From contig NZ_MLYP01000021.1 in assembly GCF_001866645.1 (NCBI RefSeq), forward strand, positions 1 to 64,000: 64,000 nucleotides of DNA. The letters are read 5' to 3'. The position numbers and the translations under genes are program-made. Under the pieces are notes generated by a model that was given only the letters and a program-made list of their open reading frames with translations, was not told the origin of the DNA and did no database searches. The DNA comes from Streptomyces colonosanans (lineage in GTDB: Bacteria > Actinomycetota > Actinomycetes > Streptomycetales > Streptomycetaceae). Positions 54,886-63,253 of the stretch are shown piece after piece (the first letter of the stretch is position 1; the number at the start of each line of letters is the position of its first letter).

Positions 54886-56283
54886 TCATGCGGCGGCCTG
54901 CTCGGGGGTCTTTGCGGTGATGCCCTTGGTGGAGGCGATCACGTTCTTGAGCTTCTTGGCAAGCGCCTCATAGAACATGCTCAGCGGAAACTCGTCCGCA
55001 AGCACGTCGTCCACGAGCTTACGCGGCGGCAGCGTCAGGTCCAGGGCGTCCGGGCCCTTGGCCCAGCGGGAGGCCGGGTGCGGAGCGAGGTAGGTGGAGA
55101 CCAGCTCGTACCCCTTGAGCCAGTGGACGAGCTTGGGACGGTCGATGCCCGCCCGGTACAGGTTCTCGATCTCGCCGCACAGCTGGTTGGTGACCTCGGG
55201 AGCGCGCTGCCAGTCGATGTGCAGCTTGTTGTCGGTCCAGCGGACGACGTCGTGCTGGTGCAGGTAGGCGAAGAGCAGCTGGCCGCCGACGCCGTCGTAG
55301 TTGCGGACGCGGTCGCCCGTGACCGGGAAGCGGAACATGCGGTCGAAGAGCACCGCGTACTGCACGTCGCGGCCCTGCGGGAAGCCGTCGGCCTCCAGCT
55401 GCACGGCCTCCTTGAACGAGGTGAGGTCACAGCGCAGCTCCTCCAGGCCGTACATCCAGAACGGCTGGCGCTGCTTGATCATGAACGGGTCGAACGGCAG
55501 GTCGCCGTGGCTGTGGGTGCGGTCGTGGATCATGTCCCACAGGACGAAGGCCTGCTGGCAGCGCTCCTGGTCCTGCACCATCGCGGCGATGTCCTCGGGC
55601 AGCTCGAGGCCCAGGATGTCGACGGCCGCCTCGGTGACCCGGCGGAAGCGGGCGGCCTCGCGGTCGCAGAAGATGGCGCCCCAGGTGAAGCTCTCGGGGG
55701 CCTCACGCACGGCGACCGTCTCCGGGAACAGGACGGCCGAGTTGGTGTTGTAGCCCCCGGTGAAGTCCTCGAAGGTGATGCCGCAGAACAGCGGGTTGTC
55801 GTAGCGGGTGGCCTCCAGCTCGGCGAGCCACTCCGGCCAGACCATGCGCAGGACGACCGCCTCGAGGTTGCGGTCCAGGTTGCCGTTCTGTGTGTACATC
55901 GGGAAGACGGCCAGGTGCTGCCTGCCGTCCTGGCGCTGGGCGGCGGGCTGGAAGGCCAGCAGCGAGTCCAGGAAGTCGGGCACCTTGAAGCCCTCCTCGG
56001 CCCACCGGCGCAGGTCCTTCACGAGCGCCTCGTGGTACGCGGCGTCGTGCGGCAGCAGCGGGGACAGCTCTTCCACGGCCTGCACCACACTGCGCACGGC
56101 GCGCTCGGCGTCGGCCGGGGCGGGCGCGCCCTCGGCGTCGAAGTCGATCGAACCGTCCTTGGCCTGCCACGGCCGGATCTGGGCCACGGCATCCTTGAGC
56201 ACGGGCCAAGCGGGGTGGTCCACCACCCTGTTCTGCGAAGGAACCTGCTCCTCCGAACCCGCCTGCACAAGAATTTCCGTCAT
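54886..56283 (-). CDS. DUF6421-family protein of unknown function
   Basis: The 465-residue protein is rich in conserved aromatic and charged residues, including HDRTHSHGDLPFDPF, FWMYGLEELRCDL, DYDNPLFCGITFEDF-like RYDNPLFCGITFED, and HLKGYE-like HWLKGYELVSTYL. There is no signal peptide or membrane segment. Histidine-acid clusters such as HDRTHSHGD could bind a metal, which is inference only. ATG 56283 has GGAGG 7 bases before it. It is the first gene of the operon with the SDR and threonine aldolase genes, and the promoter is in the divergent gap before GDPD. Confidence 0.8.
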   Translation of the reverse strand: MTEILVQAGSEEQVPSQNRVVDHPAWPVLKDAVAQIRPWQAKDGSIDFDAEGAPAPADAERAVRSVVQAVEELSPLLPHDAAYHEALVKDLRRWAEEGFKVPDFLDSLLAFQPAAQRQDGRQHLAVFPMYTQNGNLDRNLEAVVLRMVWPEWLAELEATRYDNPLFCGITFEDFTGGYNTNSAVLFPETVAVREAPESFTWGAIFCDREAARFRRVTEAAVDILGLELPEDIAAMVQDQERCQQAFVLWDMIHDRTHSHGDLPFDPFMIKQRQPFWMYGLEELRCDLTSFKEAVQLEADGFPQGRDVQYAVLFDRMFRFPVTGDRVRNYDGVGGQLLFAYLHQHDVVRWTDNKLHIDWQRAPEVTNQLCGEIENLYRAGIDRPKLVHWLKGYELVSTYLAPHPASRWAKGPDALDLTLPPRKLVDDVLADEFPLSMFYEALAKKLKNVIASTKGITAKTPEQAAA

Positions 56284-56650
56284 AACCCATCCTCCACGGG
56301 AGAACCTCTCGTAAGGACACCGTAGGCATACAGGGTTTCTCTCAGCAAGAGGACAATCGGGAAAATATCCTGCGCCACCCCTGCCCTCACCGCGCATTTT
56401 CCTGTCGGACATCACAGGGGGTGCTTTCCGTGCCGCGGTGCGTGAGGTCAACAGTCGTACGACGCGCCCACCCAGGAGTGACCCACGGCCGGCCGCACGG
56501 CCCCGCATCGCGCCGCGCCGCGCGCCATCGGCCCGCGCAGGAGCGGGTCCGGCGCCGGGCCGGGCCGTTAGGCTGCGGCCGTGCCGCGCGGGTACGACGG
56601 GAGCGCCGCGCGCGGAAGCCGAGCCGCCGTCGACGGAAGCGAGCTGAACC
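56284..56650. other. Divergent promoter region between DUF6421 and GDPD genes
   Basis: No gene is seen. The part near DUF6421 (56320-56375) is AT-richer (GACAATCGGGAAAATATCC) and likely its promoter. The rest is GC-rich without a clear palindrome. Confidence 0.45.
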
Positions 56651-57334
56651 TTGAACTTCCTCACCATCGGTCACCGCGGAGTCATGGGTGTCGAACCCGA
56701 GAACACCCTCCGGTCCTTCGTCGCCGCCGAGCGCGCGGGACTCGATGTGATCGAACTCGATCTGCATCTGAGCAAGGACGGCGTCCTGGTGATCATGCAC
56801 GACGCCGATGTGGACCGTACGACGGACGGCACGGGCCCGATCGCCGGAAAGACCCTCTCCGAGCTGCGCGCGCTCGACGCGGGCCGCGGTGAGCGCGTCC
56901 CCGTCTTCGAGGAGGTCCTGGACGCGGTGCGGGCACCGCTGCAGGCGGAGATCAAGGACGTGGCCGCGGCGCGAACGCTGGCCGAGGTGATGCGGCGCAG
57001 GGACCTGGTCTCCCGGGTCCAGGTGTCGTCGTTCCACGACCAGGCGATCACCGAGATCACCCGGCTCGTACCGGGCGTGCGCACCGCGCTGATCGCCGGC
57101 CGCTACGGCACCGACGTGGTGGATCGCGCCGTCGCGGCCGGTGCCAGGACCGTCTGTCTCGACATCCGCCGACTGACCCTGGAGGTCGTCGAGCATGCGC
57201 GCAAGGCGGACCTCAAGATCATCGGCTGGGTGGTGAACACCCAGGACCACCTGCGGCTCGTCCGCGCGCTGGAGCTGGACGGCGCGACCACGGACTACCC
57301 GGAGATCAAGCGCACCGGCCGCTTCACCGCGTGA
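56651..57334 (+). CDS. Glycerophosphodiester phosphodiesterase
   Basis: The 227-residue GDPD barrel has GHRGVMGVEPENTLRSF (catalytic His-Arg and Glu-Asn), ELDLHLSKDGVLVIMHD (metal Glu-Asp and second catalytic His), and AEIKD. It hydrolyses glycerophosphodiesters to glycerol-3-phosphate and an alcohol. The start is the unusual TTG at 56651: the family begins right there and no ATG or GTG is in frame between it and the upstream stop. No signal peptide, so cytoplasmic. A short hairpin separates it from the convergent GNAT gene. Confidence 0.88.
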   Translation: MNFLTIGHRGVMGVEPENTLRSFVAAERAGLDVIELDLHLSKDGVLVIMHDADVDRTTDGTGPIAGKTLSELRALDAGRGERVPVFEEVLDAVRAPLQAEIKDVAAARTLAEVMRRRDLVSRVQVSSFHDQAITEITRLVPGVRTALIAGRYGTDVVDRAVAAGARTVCLDIRRLTLEVVEHARKADLKIIGWVVNTQDHLRLVRALELDGATTDYPEIKRTGRFTA

Positions 57335-57335
57335 A

Positions 57336-57357
57336 CGTCGCGCCGGGCTCCGCGACG
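57336..57357. terminator. Short hairpin between GDPD and GNAT genes
   Basis: CGTCGCG (57336-57342) pairs with CGCGACG (57351-57357), 8-base loop, between convergent genes. Confidence 0.45.
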
Positions 57358-57364
57358 GGGAGTG

Positions 57365-57931
57365 TCAGACCAGCGGCTTGACCAGCAGTTCGAACTGCAG
57401 GTCGTCGCGGATCGGGATGCCGACGCGCTCGTCGCCGTACGGGAAGGGGCTCATCCGTCCCGTACGGCGGTAGCCGCGCCGCTCGTACCAGGCGATCAGG
57501 TCGTCCCGTACGGAGATCACGGTCATCTGCATCTCGGAGACGCCCCAGGTCGCGCGGGCCGTCCGCTCCGCCGCGGCGATGACCGCCTTGCCGATACCCC
57601 CGCCCTGAAGGCCGGGGCTGACCGCGAACATGCCGAAGTAGGCGTGGTCGCCGTGGTGTTCAAGCTGGCAGCAGGCGATGATCTCCCCTTCGCGCGCGAC
57701 GGCGAGCAGCCTGCCGCCGGGCGCCCGCATGGCCTCGAGCACGCCCTCGGAGTCGATCCGCTGCCCCTCCAGGATGTCCGCTTCGGTGGTCCAGCCCGCC
57801 CGGCTGGAGTCGCCGCGGTACGCCGACTGGATCAGCGCGACCAGCGCGTCGGCGTCGGCGTCGGTGGCGTCACGGAACGTCAGTCCGGTCGTGGCATCGC
57901 TGGTGCTGATAGCGCTGGTGACACTGTCCAT
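57365..57931 (-). CDS. GNAT-family N-acetyltransferase
   Basis: The 188 residues show a GNAT acetyl-CoA site: MFAVSPGLQGGGIGKAVIAA, with RDATDADADALVALIQSAY as the N-terminal strand-helix and WYERRGYRRTGR near the C-terminus. The acceptor is not predictable. ATG 57931 begins a 15-residue tail before the domain. It faces the VOC gene across 72 bases. Confidence 0.88.
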   Translation of the reverse strand: MDSVTSAISTSDATTGLTFRDATDADADALVALIQSAYRGDSSRAGWTTEADILEGQRIDSEGVLEAMRAPGGRLLAVAREGEIIACCQLEHHGDHAYFGMFAVSPGLQGGGIGKAVIAAAERTARATWGVSEMQMTVISVRDDLIAWYERRGYRRTGRMSPFPYGDERVGIPIRDDLQFELLVKPLV

Positions 57932-57989
57932 GGGCGGCTTCTCCGATTCGGTGGCGCGGCTTGGGCACCGACGAGGGTAATCATCTGGC

Positions 57990-57995
57990 TAGGCT
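57990..57995 (+). promoter_or_regulatory. -10-like hexamer TAGGCT, leaderless-type promoter
   Basis: TAGGCT stands 8 bases before ATG 58004, leaving no room for a ribosome-binding site. Confidence 0.5.
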
Positions 57996-58003
57996 CCGCC
58001 CGT

Positions 58004-58396
58004 ATGGTCCACGTACTGAGCAGCCGCACCCTCCTGCGCCCCTCCGACCCCGAGCGTTCCCGCGCCTTCTACGGCGGGAAACTGGGGCTCCCGGTCTACC
58101 GGGAGTTCGGTACGGGGCCGGAGCGAGGGACCGTGTACTTCCTCGGCGGAGGCTTCCTGGAGGTGGCGGGGCGCAGCGACGTCCCGCCCTCCCCCGCGCT
58201 GAAGCTGTGGTTGCAGGTGCCAGACATGACGGCCGCGCACGAGGAACTGACCCGTGCGGGCGTGGCGATCGTGCGTCCGCCCGTCAAGGAGCCCTGGGGT
58301 CTGATCGAGATGTGGATCGAGGACCCGGACGGCACGGAGATCGTCCTGGTGGAGATCCCGGCCGACCACCCCCTGCGCTACCGCCCGGGCAGCTGA
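58004..58396 (+). CDS. VOC-family (glyoxalase/dioxygenase fold) protein
   Basis: The 130 residues comprise two beta-alpha-beta-beta-beta modules typical of the vicinal oxygen chelate fold: LRPSDPERSRAFYGGKLGL and LWLQVPDMTAAHEELTRAGV, then WIEDPDGTEIVLVEIP. Metal ligands are not certain; a conserved histidine and glutamate pair would be needed for a glyoxalase. ATG 58004 with a -10-like hexamer 8 bases upstream indicates a leaderless message; the longer frame to 57362 is antisense to the GNAT gene. Confidence 0.85.
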   Translation: MVHVLSSRTLLRPSDPERSRAFYGGKLGLPVYREFGTGPERGTVYFLGGGFLEVAGRSDVPPSPALKLWLQVPDMTAAHEELTRAGVAIVRPPVKEPWGLIEMWIEDPDGTEIVLVEIPADHPLRYRPGS

Positions 58397-58429
58397 TGCC
58401 GCCCAGGGCCTGGAGCTCGTACCGTGCGA

Positions 58430-59053
58430 TCAGCCGCGCGGCGCCCCGAGCCGGCCTTCCAGCTGGATGAGCAACTCGCCGAGCAGGGCGGCGAGGTCCT
58501 GCTGTCCGTCGCCGTCGAGGCCGGACAGGGCGATCCTCTCGTAGGAGAGCTGTTCGGGCTGGATGCGGTCGATGAGGTCGCGGCCCGCGTCCGTGAGGTG
58601 GACGTGGGCGACACGACGGTCCCGGGTGTCGCCGTGCCGCTCGATCAGGCCGCGTTCGCTGAGCTGCTTGAGGCGCTTGGTGACGGCGGCGCCGGAGGAG
58701 AACGTCTCACGGGCGATCTCACCCGGGGTCAACTCGTGGCCGGTGCGCCGGAGGGCGCCGAGGACGTCGAATTCGGGCCGGGTGAGCCCTGCCCGGCGCA
58801 GCGGTGCATCCTCGGCCTGCTGGAGCAGGGCAGCGCAGCGGTTGATGCGGCCGATGATCTCCATGGGGGCGGTGTCGATGTGGGGATGGACAGCCTGCCA
58901 CTGACGCACGACGGCAGCGACGGTGTCATCCACGGGGCCGCGCCCGGCGGGAGCACCGTCGGCGGCCCGCCCTCTGGTTGTCCCTGCATCCGCGGCCGTC
59001 CGCCCGGCGGAGCCGCTCCCCGTCGTACTCGCCCGTCCGTTCGCTGCCGTCAT
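58430..59053 (-). CDS. MarR-family transcriptional regulator
   Basis: The 207 residues include a 60-residue low-complexity N-terminus rich in Ala, Gly, Thr and Arg, then a MarR winged helix: TPGEIARETFSSGAAVTKRL and QLSERGLIERHGDTRDRRV with the D-x-R-D-R wing. ATG 59053 overlaps the FUSC stop by 4 bases, and without that coupling a shorter start is possible. Co-transcribed with FUSC, it most likely controls that gene through the palindrome at 60708-60721. Confidence 0.86.
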   Translation of the reverse strand: MTAANGRASTTGSGSAGRTAADAGTTRGRAADGAPAGRGPVDDTVAAVVRQWQAVHPHIDTAPMEIIGRINRCAALLQQAEDAPLRRAGLTRPEFDVLGALRRTGHELTPGEIARETFSSGAAVTKRLKQLSERGLIERHGDTRDRRVAHVHLTDAGRDLIDRIQPEQLSYERIALSGLDGDGQQDLAALLGELLIQLEGRLGAPRG

Positions 59054-60687
59054 GCCTGCGCGCCTTCCGAGATGTGCAGTCCCTGCCGTCGTACCGTCGC
59101 GGCGAGCGTACGGTGTCCGGCCTGTTCGGCGCGCAGCACCCGCTCCTCCGGCAGGGCGCCCAGCCACCATTCTCCGGCCGCGGTGTCGGCGGCGGCACGC
59201 AGGTCCACTACGGCAGCGGCCAGAGCGCGGCGTGCGGTCTCCAGGGTGCCGGGTTCGGGGCGCTCTGCGGCCACGACAGCAGTCGCGTGCTCGCGGGCGC
59301 GCTCCACCGCGGCGAGCGCGTGCTCGATACGGTCACCGGCGCGCCGGTTGGTGACAGCGATCGCGGCGACGAAGCCGACCAGGGCCCCGACGAGGGTGTC
59401 CAGGACCCGGTCGGTCATCAGCCCGCCGGGCTCCTGATAGTGGCCGAACTCGGTGACGAGCAGCGCCATCGGGGTCACGCAGATACTGCCGAGCCAGTAG
59501 TTGCGGCTGATCAGCGCCTCGGCACCGAAGCTGAAGGCCAGCCCGCACAGGACGACGGCGAGGTGGCTGAGATGGATGAGCGGGGCGATCGCCGCGAAGA
59601 CCAGAACGCCGACGAGGTTTCCGACGACGCGCTGGACGCCGCGCCGCCAGGTGAGGGTGATATTGGCCTGGTAGAGCGAGGCGGCGGTGACCAGCGCCCA
59701 GTACGGGCGGCCGATACCGAGCGCGAGCGAGGCATAGCCGGCGAGGGCACAGCCGAGCGCGGTGCGCAGGGCGAGAGGGGCGAGCGGGCCGAGCCGGCGG
59801 TGCAACGGGCGCGGCGGGCTGTCGAGTTCGGCCTCGACGCCGAGGAGGTCGTCGGCGGCCTCACCGAGGTCGTCCGGCTGCGGGAGAGGCCCGGTGCCCC
59901 GTAGGGCGCGGGCCCAGGCACGCAGCCGCTCGGGGTCGGTGTCGGCGGGCGCGGCGAGCGCCACCTCGGCACGGACGACGAGCCGTTCGAGAGCGCGCCG
60001 GGGCGCGGAGCGGGCGCCGGTGAACAGCAGCGACTGCCAGGCGGTGTGCACGGCGGCCGCGGCACCGGCCCGGGCCGCGGCCGTCTGTTTTTCGACGAAC
60101 GCGGCGGTCGCGTTCAGGGCGTGCGCGGTGGCGCGGCGCTCGGGCCCGTGCGGCCGCAGGAGGCCGGGCGCCATGCCCACGATCCACGACCAGGCACCCG
60201 CCGCCACGGCCAGGGTGACATGGCCGGGTACCTGGCCGAGGGTCTGCGGGATGAACAAGGACGCCGAACTGACGAAGGCGAAGATCACATTGCCGGGGGG
60301 TCCGATGCGGGTCGCGTCGCAGAGCACCTTCTGGACCGCCGCGAGCAGGGCGCCGACGGTCACCAGCACCACGGCGTTGGTGGTGAGCGACGCGGCGACC
60401 AGGGCGGCGGCGAGCCCGCCGACCATGCCGAGCACGACCCAGGCGAGGGCGCGGGCCCGGGCCGCGTACGGCCGGTTGTGCGCGTAGAGGGCACAGAGCG
60501 AGCCCGCCATCGTGTAGGCCGCCAGGTCGAGGTGGCCCAGGGCGAGCAGGAGCAGGTTCGGCGGGGCGACCGCGGCGACGACGCTCAGCGCGGGCTTGAA
60601 CCAGATATCGGAAGGCCTGCCGAGGCGTAGCAGCCCGGAGAGAGGGAGAGGGCGCACACGGGAGGTCCTGGGGGTCGCACTGCACAT
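59050..60687 (-). CDS. FUSC-family membrane protein (aromatic acid exporter type)
   Basis: The 545-residue protein has about 10 membrane helices in two blocks (about 35-180 and 320-450), separated by a helical cytoplasmic stretch, the FUSC/YccS/ALMT layout. WRRGVQRVVGNLVGVLVFA and NYWLGSICVTPMALLV are in the second block. Relatives export hydroxylated aromatic acids. ATG 60687 places the first helix well; the open frame to 61086 has no support. An AT-rich palindrome at 60708 overlaps its promoter region. MarR is encoded next. Confidence 0.85.
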   Translation of the reverse strand: MCSATPRTSRVRPLPLSGLLRLGRPSDIWFKPALSVVAAVAPPNLLLLALGHLDLAAYTMAGSLCALYAHNRPYAARARALAWVVLGMVGGLAAALVAASLTTNAVVLVTVGALLAAVQKVLCDATRIGPPGNVIFAFVSSASLFIPQTLGQVPGHVTLAVAAGAWSWIVGMAPGLLRPHGPERRATAHALNATAAFVEKQTAAARAGAAAAVHTAWQSLLFTGARSAPRRALERLVVRAEVALAAPADTDPERLRAWARALRGTGPLPQPDDLGEAADDLLGVEAELDSPPRPLHRRLGPLAPLALRTALGCALAGYASLALGIGRPYWALVTAASLYQANITLTWRRGVQRVVGNLVGVLVFAAIAPLIHLSHLAVVLCGLAFSFGAEALISRNYWLGSICVTPMALLVTEFGHYQEPGGLMTDRVLDTLVGALVGFVAAIAVTNRRAGDRIEHALAAVERAREHATAVVAAERPEPGTLETARRALAAAVVDLRAAADTAAGEWWLGALPEERVLRAEQAGHRTLAATVRRQGLHISEGAQA

Positions 60688-60707
60688 GATGACAAGATTA
60701 GCAGGTG

Positions 60708-60721
60708 TTTTACTTGTAAAA
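60708..60721. promoter_or_regulatory. AT-rich palindrome TTTTAC-TT-GTAAAA (MarR operator candidate)
   Basis: 6-base arms with 2-base centre, in one of the few AT-rich spots of the window, 20 bases upstream of the FUSC start. This is the sort of site MarR-family repressors bind. Confidence 0.65.
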
Positions 60722-60857
60722 GATATGCGCGTGGAAGGCCCCCACCTGCACCGCGGGCCTTGCGCTCCCCCTCGCACCCCTGTGCGCTCGCGTGCGCACC
60801 ATCGGTGACGGGCATTCCCTCTGCGACCGTCCGGGACCGTCGAGGGGGAGGTGCGCG

Positions 60858-61412
60858 GTGCACGGACCGGCCGCACCCGGCTGGCTGCTCGTCGCGCTGT
60901 GCGCGGCGACCGGCGTCTACTGTCTGCTGCGCATGCGCAGCACCGTCGAGGAGCAGCGCCGGGCCGCGGGCGGCGAAGCGCTGATGGGGTTCGGCATGGC
61001 GGTGATGGCGGTGCCCCCGGCGGTCGTGGCGCCGCCCCGCTGGGCCGGGACCGCCTACTTGGTGGTCTTCGGCGCGGCCGCTGCATGGGCGCTGTTCGCC
61101 GCCCGCACGCACGCTCACCATCTGCACCATCTGGTGGGCGCGTTCGCGATGGTCTACATGGCGGCGGCGATGGCCGCCTCCCCCGGCCACCACGGGCACG
61201 GTGGGCACGGCGGAGTCCCGCTCCTCACCGGGGCGTTCCTCGTCTACTTCGCGGGGTACGCGCTGTGGTCCGGGGTACGGCTGGTGCCGGTCTCGGCGGC
61301 GACCGGGGCAAGGGGCACACGCTCCGCGGGCTGGGGCGATCGGCCCGAACTCGCGCACGCCTGCCGCCTGTCCATGGCCATCGGGATGCTGGCGATGCTC
61401 CTCACCCTCTGA
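60858..61412 (+). CDS. DUF5134 membrane protein with histidine-rich loop
   Basis: The 184 residues have about five hydrophobic segments (for example GWLLVALCAATGVYCLL and MGFGMAVMAVPPAVVA) and two histidine clusters: THAHHLHHLVGAF near residue 90 and SPGHHGHGGHGG near 115. This is the DUF5134 layout. The histidines might bind a metal such as copper, zinc or nickel, but that is inference. GTG 60858 with GGGGGAGG upstream is preferred to the 60792 frame. Confidence 0.78.
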   Translation: MHGPAAPGWLLVALCAATGVYCLLRMRSTVEEQRRAAGGEALMGFGMAVMAVPPAVVAPPRWAGTAYLVVFGAAAAWALFAARTHAHHLHHLVGAFAMVYMAAAMAASPGHHGHGGHGGVPLLTGAFLVYFAGYALWSGVRLVPVSAATGARGTRSAGWGDRPELAHACRLSMAIGMLAMLLTL

Positions 61413-61513
61413 CGCCCGCCGTACCCCGTTCCAGCCTCGGCCAAGGCCGGACGAGGCCGTGGCGTACGTCACTTTGCCGCGACGGTGCGTATCCCGTGGC
61501 ACCGCCCGGCTCA

Positions 61514-61519
61514 TAGGCT
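61514..61519 (+). promoter_or_regulatory. -10-like hexamer TAGGCT, leaderless-type promoter
   Basis: TAGGCT lies 7 bases before ATG 61527, without a ribosome-binding site between. Confidence 0.5.
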
Positions 61520-61526
61520 TCGGCCC

Positions 61527-62462
61527 ATGATGGTCCCCGCGGCACTGCTGTTGCTCGGCGCCCTGACCGCCATCCTCGCTCCGCGGCTACTGGCCCGAGC
61601 GGACTGGCCGGACCGGGAACCGGTGGTCGCCCTGTGGGTGTGGCAGTGCGTGGTGGCGGCCGTTCTGGTGTGCTGCGTGCTGTCGATGACGCTGAGCGCC
61701 GCCGCTGCCTGGGCGGCCGTGCGGTCCCATGTGTTCGCCCCCGCGCCTCACTCGGTCGTGAACGCCTACGCACTGAGCACCGGGAGGCCCTGGGCAGCGA
61801 CGACCGCCGTGGTCCTGGCCTGCGGTGGGGCGTGGAGCGCGGCGATGCTGGTCCGGGAGATCGCCCGGGCGCGGACGCGCCGTCGGCAGCGCCGGGCCGA
61901 CCTGCTCGTCCGGGCCCCGCTGCTGCCCGGCGAGAAGCCTGGCGACGAGCGACTGGTGGTCCTGGAGGGTGAGCGTCCGGATGCCCGGTGGCTGCCCGGA
62001 GCCACACCCCAACTGGTCATCACCACCGCCGCGTTGCGTCGACTCAAGGGCAAGCAGCTGGACGCCGTAGTCGCCCACGAGCAGGGGCATGCGCGGGCCC
62101 GGCACGACTGGCTGCTGCACGCCTCGGCCGCACTCGCCCATGGTTTTCCGCAGGTACCCGTCTTCGCCGCGTTCCGTGACGAGATGCACCGGCTGGTCGA
62201 ACTCGCCGCCGACGACATGGCCTCGCGCCGCCACGGCCGCCTCACGATCGCGCTCGCGCTGGTGGAACTCAACGAGGACCGGGGCGTGTTCGGACCCGGT
62301 CCCGCCCCGCACGCTGATGTGCCGCAACGCGTCCACCGTCTCCTGACTCCCCCCGACCGGCTGCCGGCGGCGCACCGGCTCCGGCTGACGGCGACCGCGG
62401 CACTGGTACCGGTGATTCCGGTCCTGGTGGCCTTCGTGCCGGGGCTGCAGGCTCTGCGGTAG
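61527..62462 (+). CDS. M56-family membrane metallopeptidase
   Basis: The 311-residue protein has membrane segments at about 2-18, 35-60, 85-105 and near the C-terminus, and a catalytic HExxH site H184-E185-Q-G-H188 in VVAHEQGHARARHDW. A downstream ELAADDMASRR supplies the third metal ligand. The family includes the BlaR1/MecR1 sensors, but here no penicillin-binding sensor domain is attached and no BlaI repressor is adjacent. ATG 61527 is followed at once by a second ATG; a -10-like hexamer 7 bases upstream suggests a leaderless message. It is followed by PAP2 after 56 bases. Confidence 0.87.
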   Translation: MMVPAALLLLGALTAILAPRLLARADWPDREPVVALWVWQCVVAAVLVCCVLSMTLSAAAAWAAVRSHVFAPAPHSVVNAYALSTGRPWAATTAVVLACGGAWSAAMLVREIARARTRRRQRRADLLVRAPLLPGEKPGDERLVVLEGERPDARWLPGATPQLVITTAALRRLKGKQLDAVVAHEQGHARARHDWLLHASAALAHGFPQVPVFAAFRDEMHRLVELAADDMASRRHGRLTIALALVELNEDRGVFGPGPAPHADVPQRVHRLLTPPDRLPAAHRLRLTATAALVPVIPVLVAFVPGLQALR

Positions 62463-62518
62463 CCACCGGTCGCGGGAGCCGGTGGCCCGGTGGCGCGCGC
62501 GTCGGCGAGGATCACGGT

Positions 62519-63220
62519 ATGCACTTCGCGCCCCTCGACTCACCACCCCCTCGGCAAAGGCCGCGGACCGTGGCACTCGCCGCCGCAGCTCTGGCAGCCG
62601 CGTCGCTGCTGCTCCTGGTGCTGGTCGTCGTCTCCTGGCACCCCCTCATGGCGCTGGACGGCGACATTGCGCGCACCACGCACCGCTGGGCGGTCGGCCA
62701 CCGGGAGGTCACGCATGCCTCCCGCATCCTGACGGACTGGGTGTGGGACCCACTGACCATGCGCACCCTGTGTGCGGCCGCGGTGGTGTGGCTGGTGTGG
62801 CGGCACCGGGCATGGTGGCTCGCACTATGGGTGGCGGCCACCTGTGTGCTCGGCACACTGGTGCAGCAGGCCCTCAAAGCCGCCATCGGCCGGGAACGCC
62901 CCGTGTGGCCCGATCCCGTCGACTCGGCCCACTACGCGGCCTTCCCCTCCGGTCACGCCCTGACGGCGACGGTGGTGTCCGGCCTGCTGCTGTGGCTTCT
63001 TCGCGGGTACGGCGCCGGGCGCGCCCTGTGGTCCACCGCGCTCGCGGTGGCCGTGGTCTCCGTCGTCGGCGTGGGGCTGACCCGAGTCTGGCTCGGCGTG
63101 CACTGGCCCTCCGATGTGATGGGGGGCTGGCTGCTCGGGGCCCTGCTGGTCGCGCTCTCGGTGGCGTCGTACGAGCGGTGGCACTGTCCGGGTAACGCCC
63201 GGCCCGCGGGGCGCTCTTGA
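62519..63220 (+). CDS. PAP2-family membrane phosphatase
   Basis: The 233 residues have about five to six membrane helices and the three PAP2 motifs: KAAIGRERP, FPSGH, and TRVWLGVHWPSD. It dephosphorylates lipid phosphates such as undecaprenyl pyrophosphate, phosphatidic acid or phosphatidylglycerophosphate at the outer face. ATG 62519 starts with a proline-rich cytoplasmic tail. It may be in an operon with M56 and HAD genes, with 56- and 33-base gaps. Confidence 0.9.
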   Translation: MHFAPLDSPPPRQRPRTVALAAAALAAASLLLLVLVVVSWHPLMALDGDIARTTHRWAVGHREVTHASRILTDWVWDPLTMRTLCAAAVVWLVWRHRAWWLALWVAATCVLGTLVQQALKAAIGRERPVWPDPVDSAHYAAFPSGHALTATVVSGLLLWLLRGYGAGRALWSTALAVAVVSVVGVGLTRVWLGVHWPSDVMGGWLLGALLVALSVASYERWHCPGNARPAGRS

Positions 63221-63253
63221 CGGCCTGAACACACGTCCCGAAGGATCGGCTCT

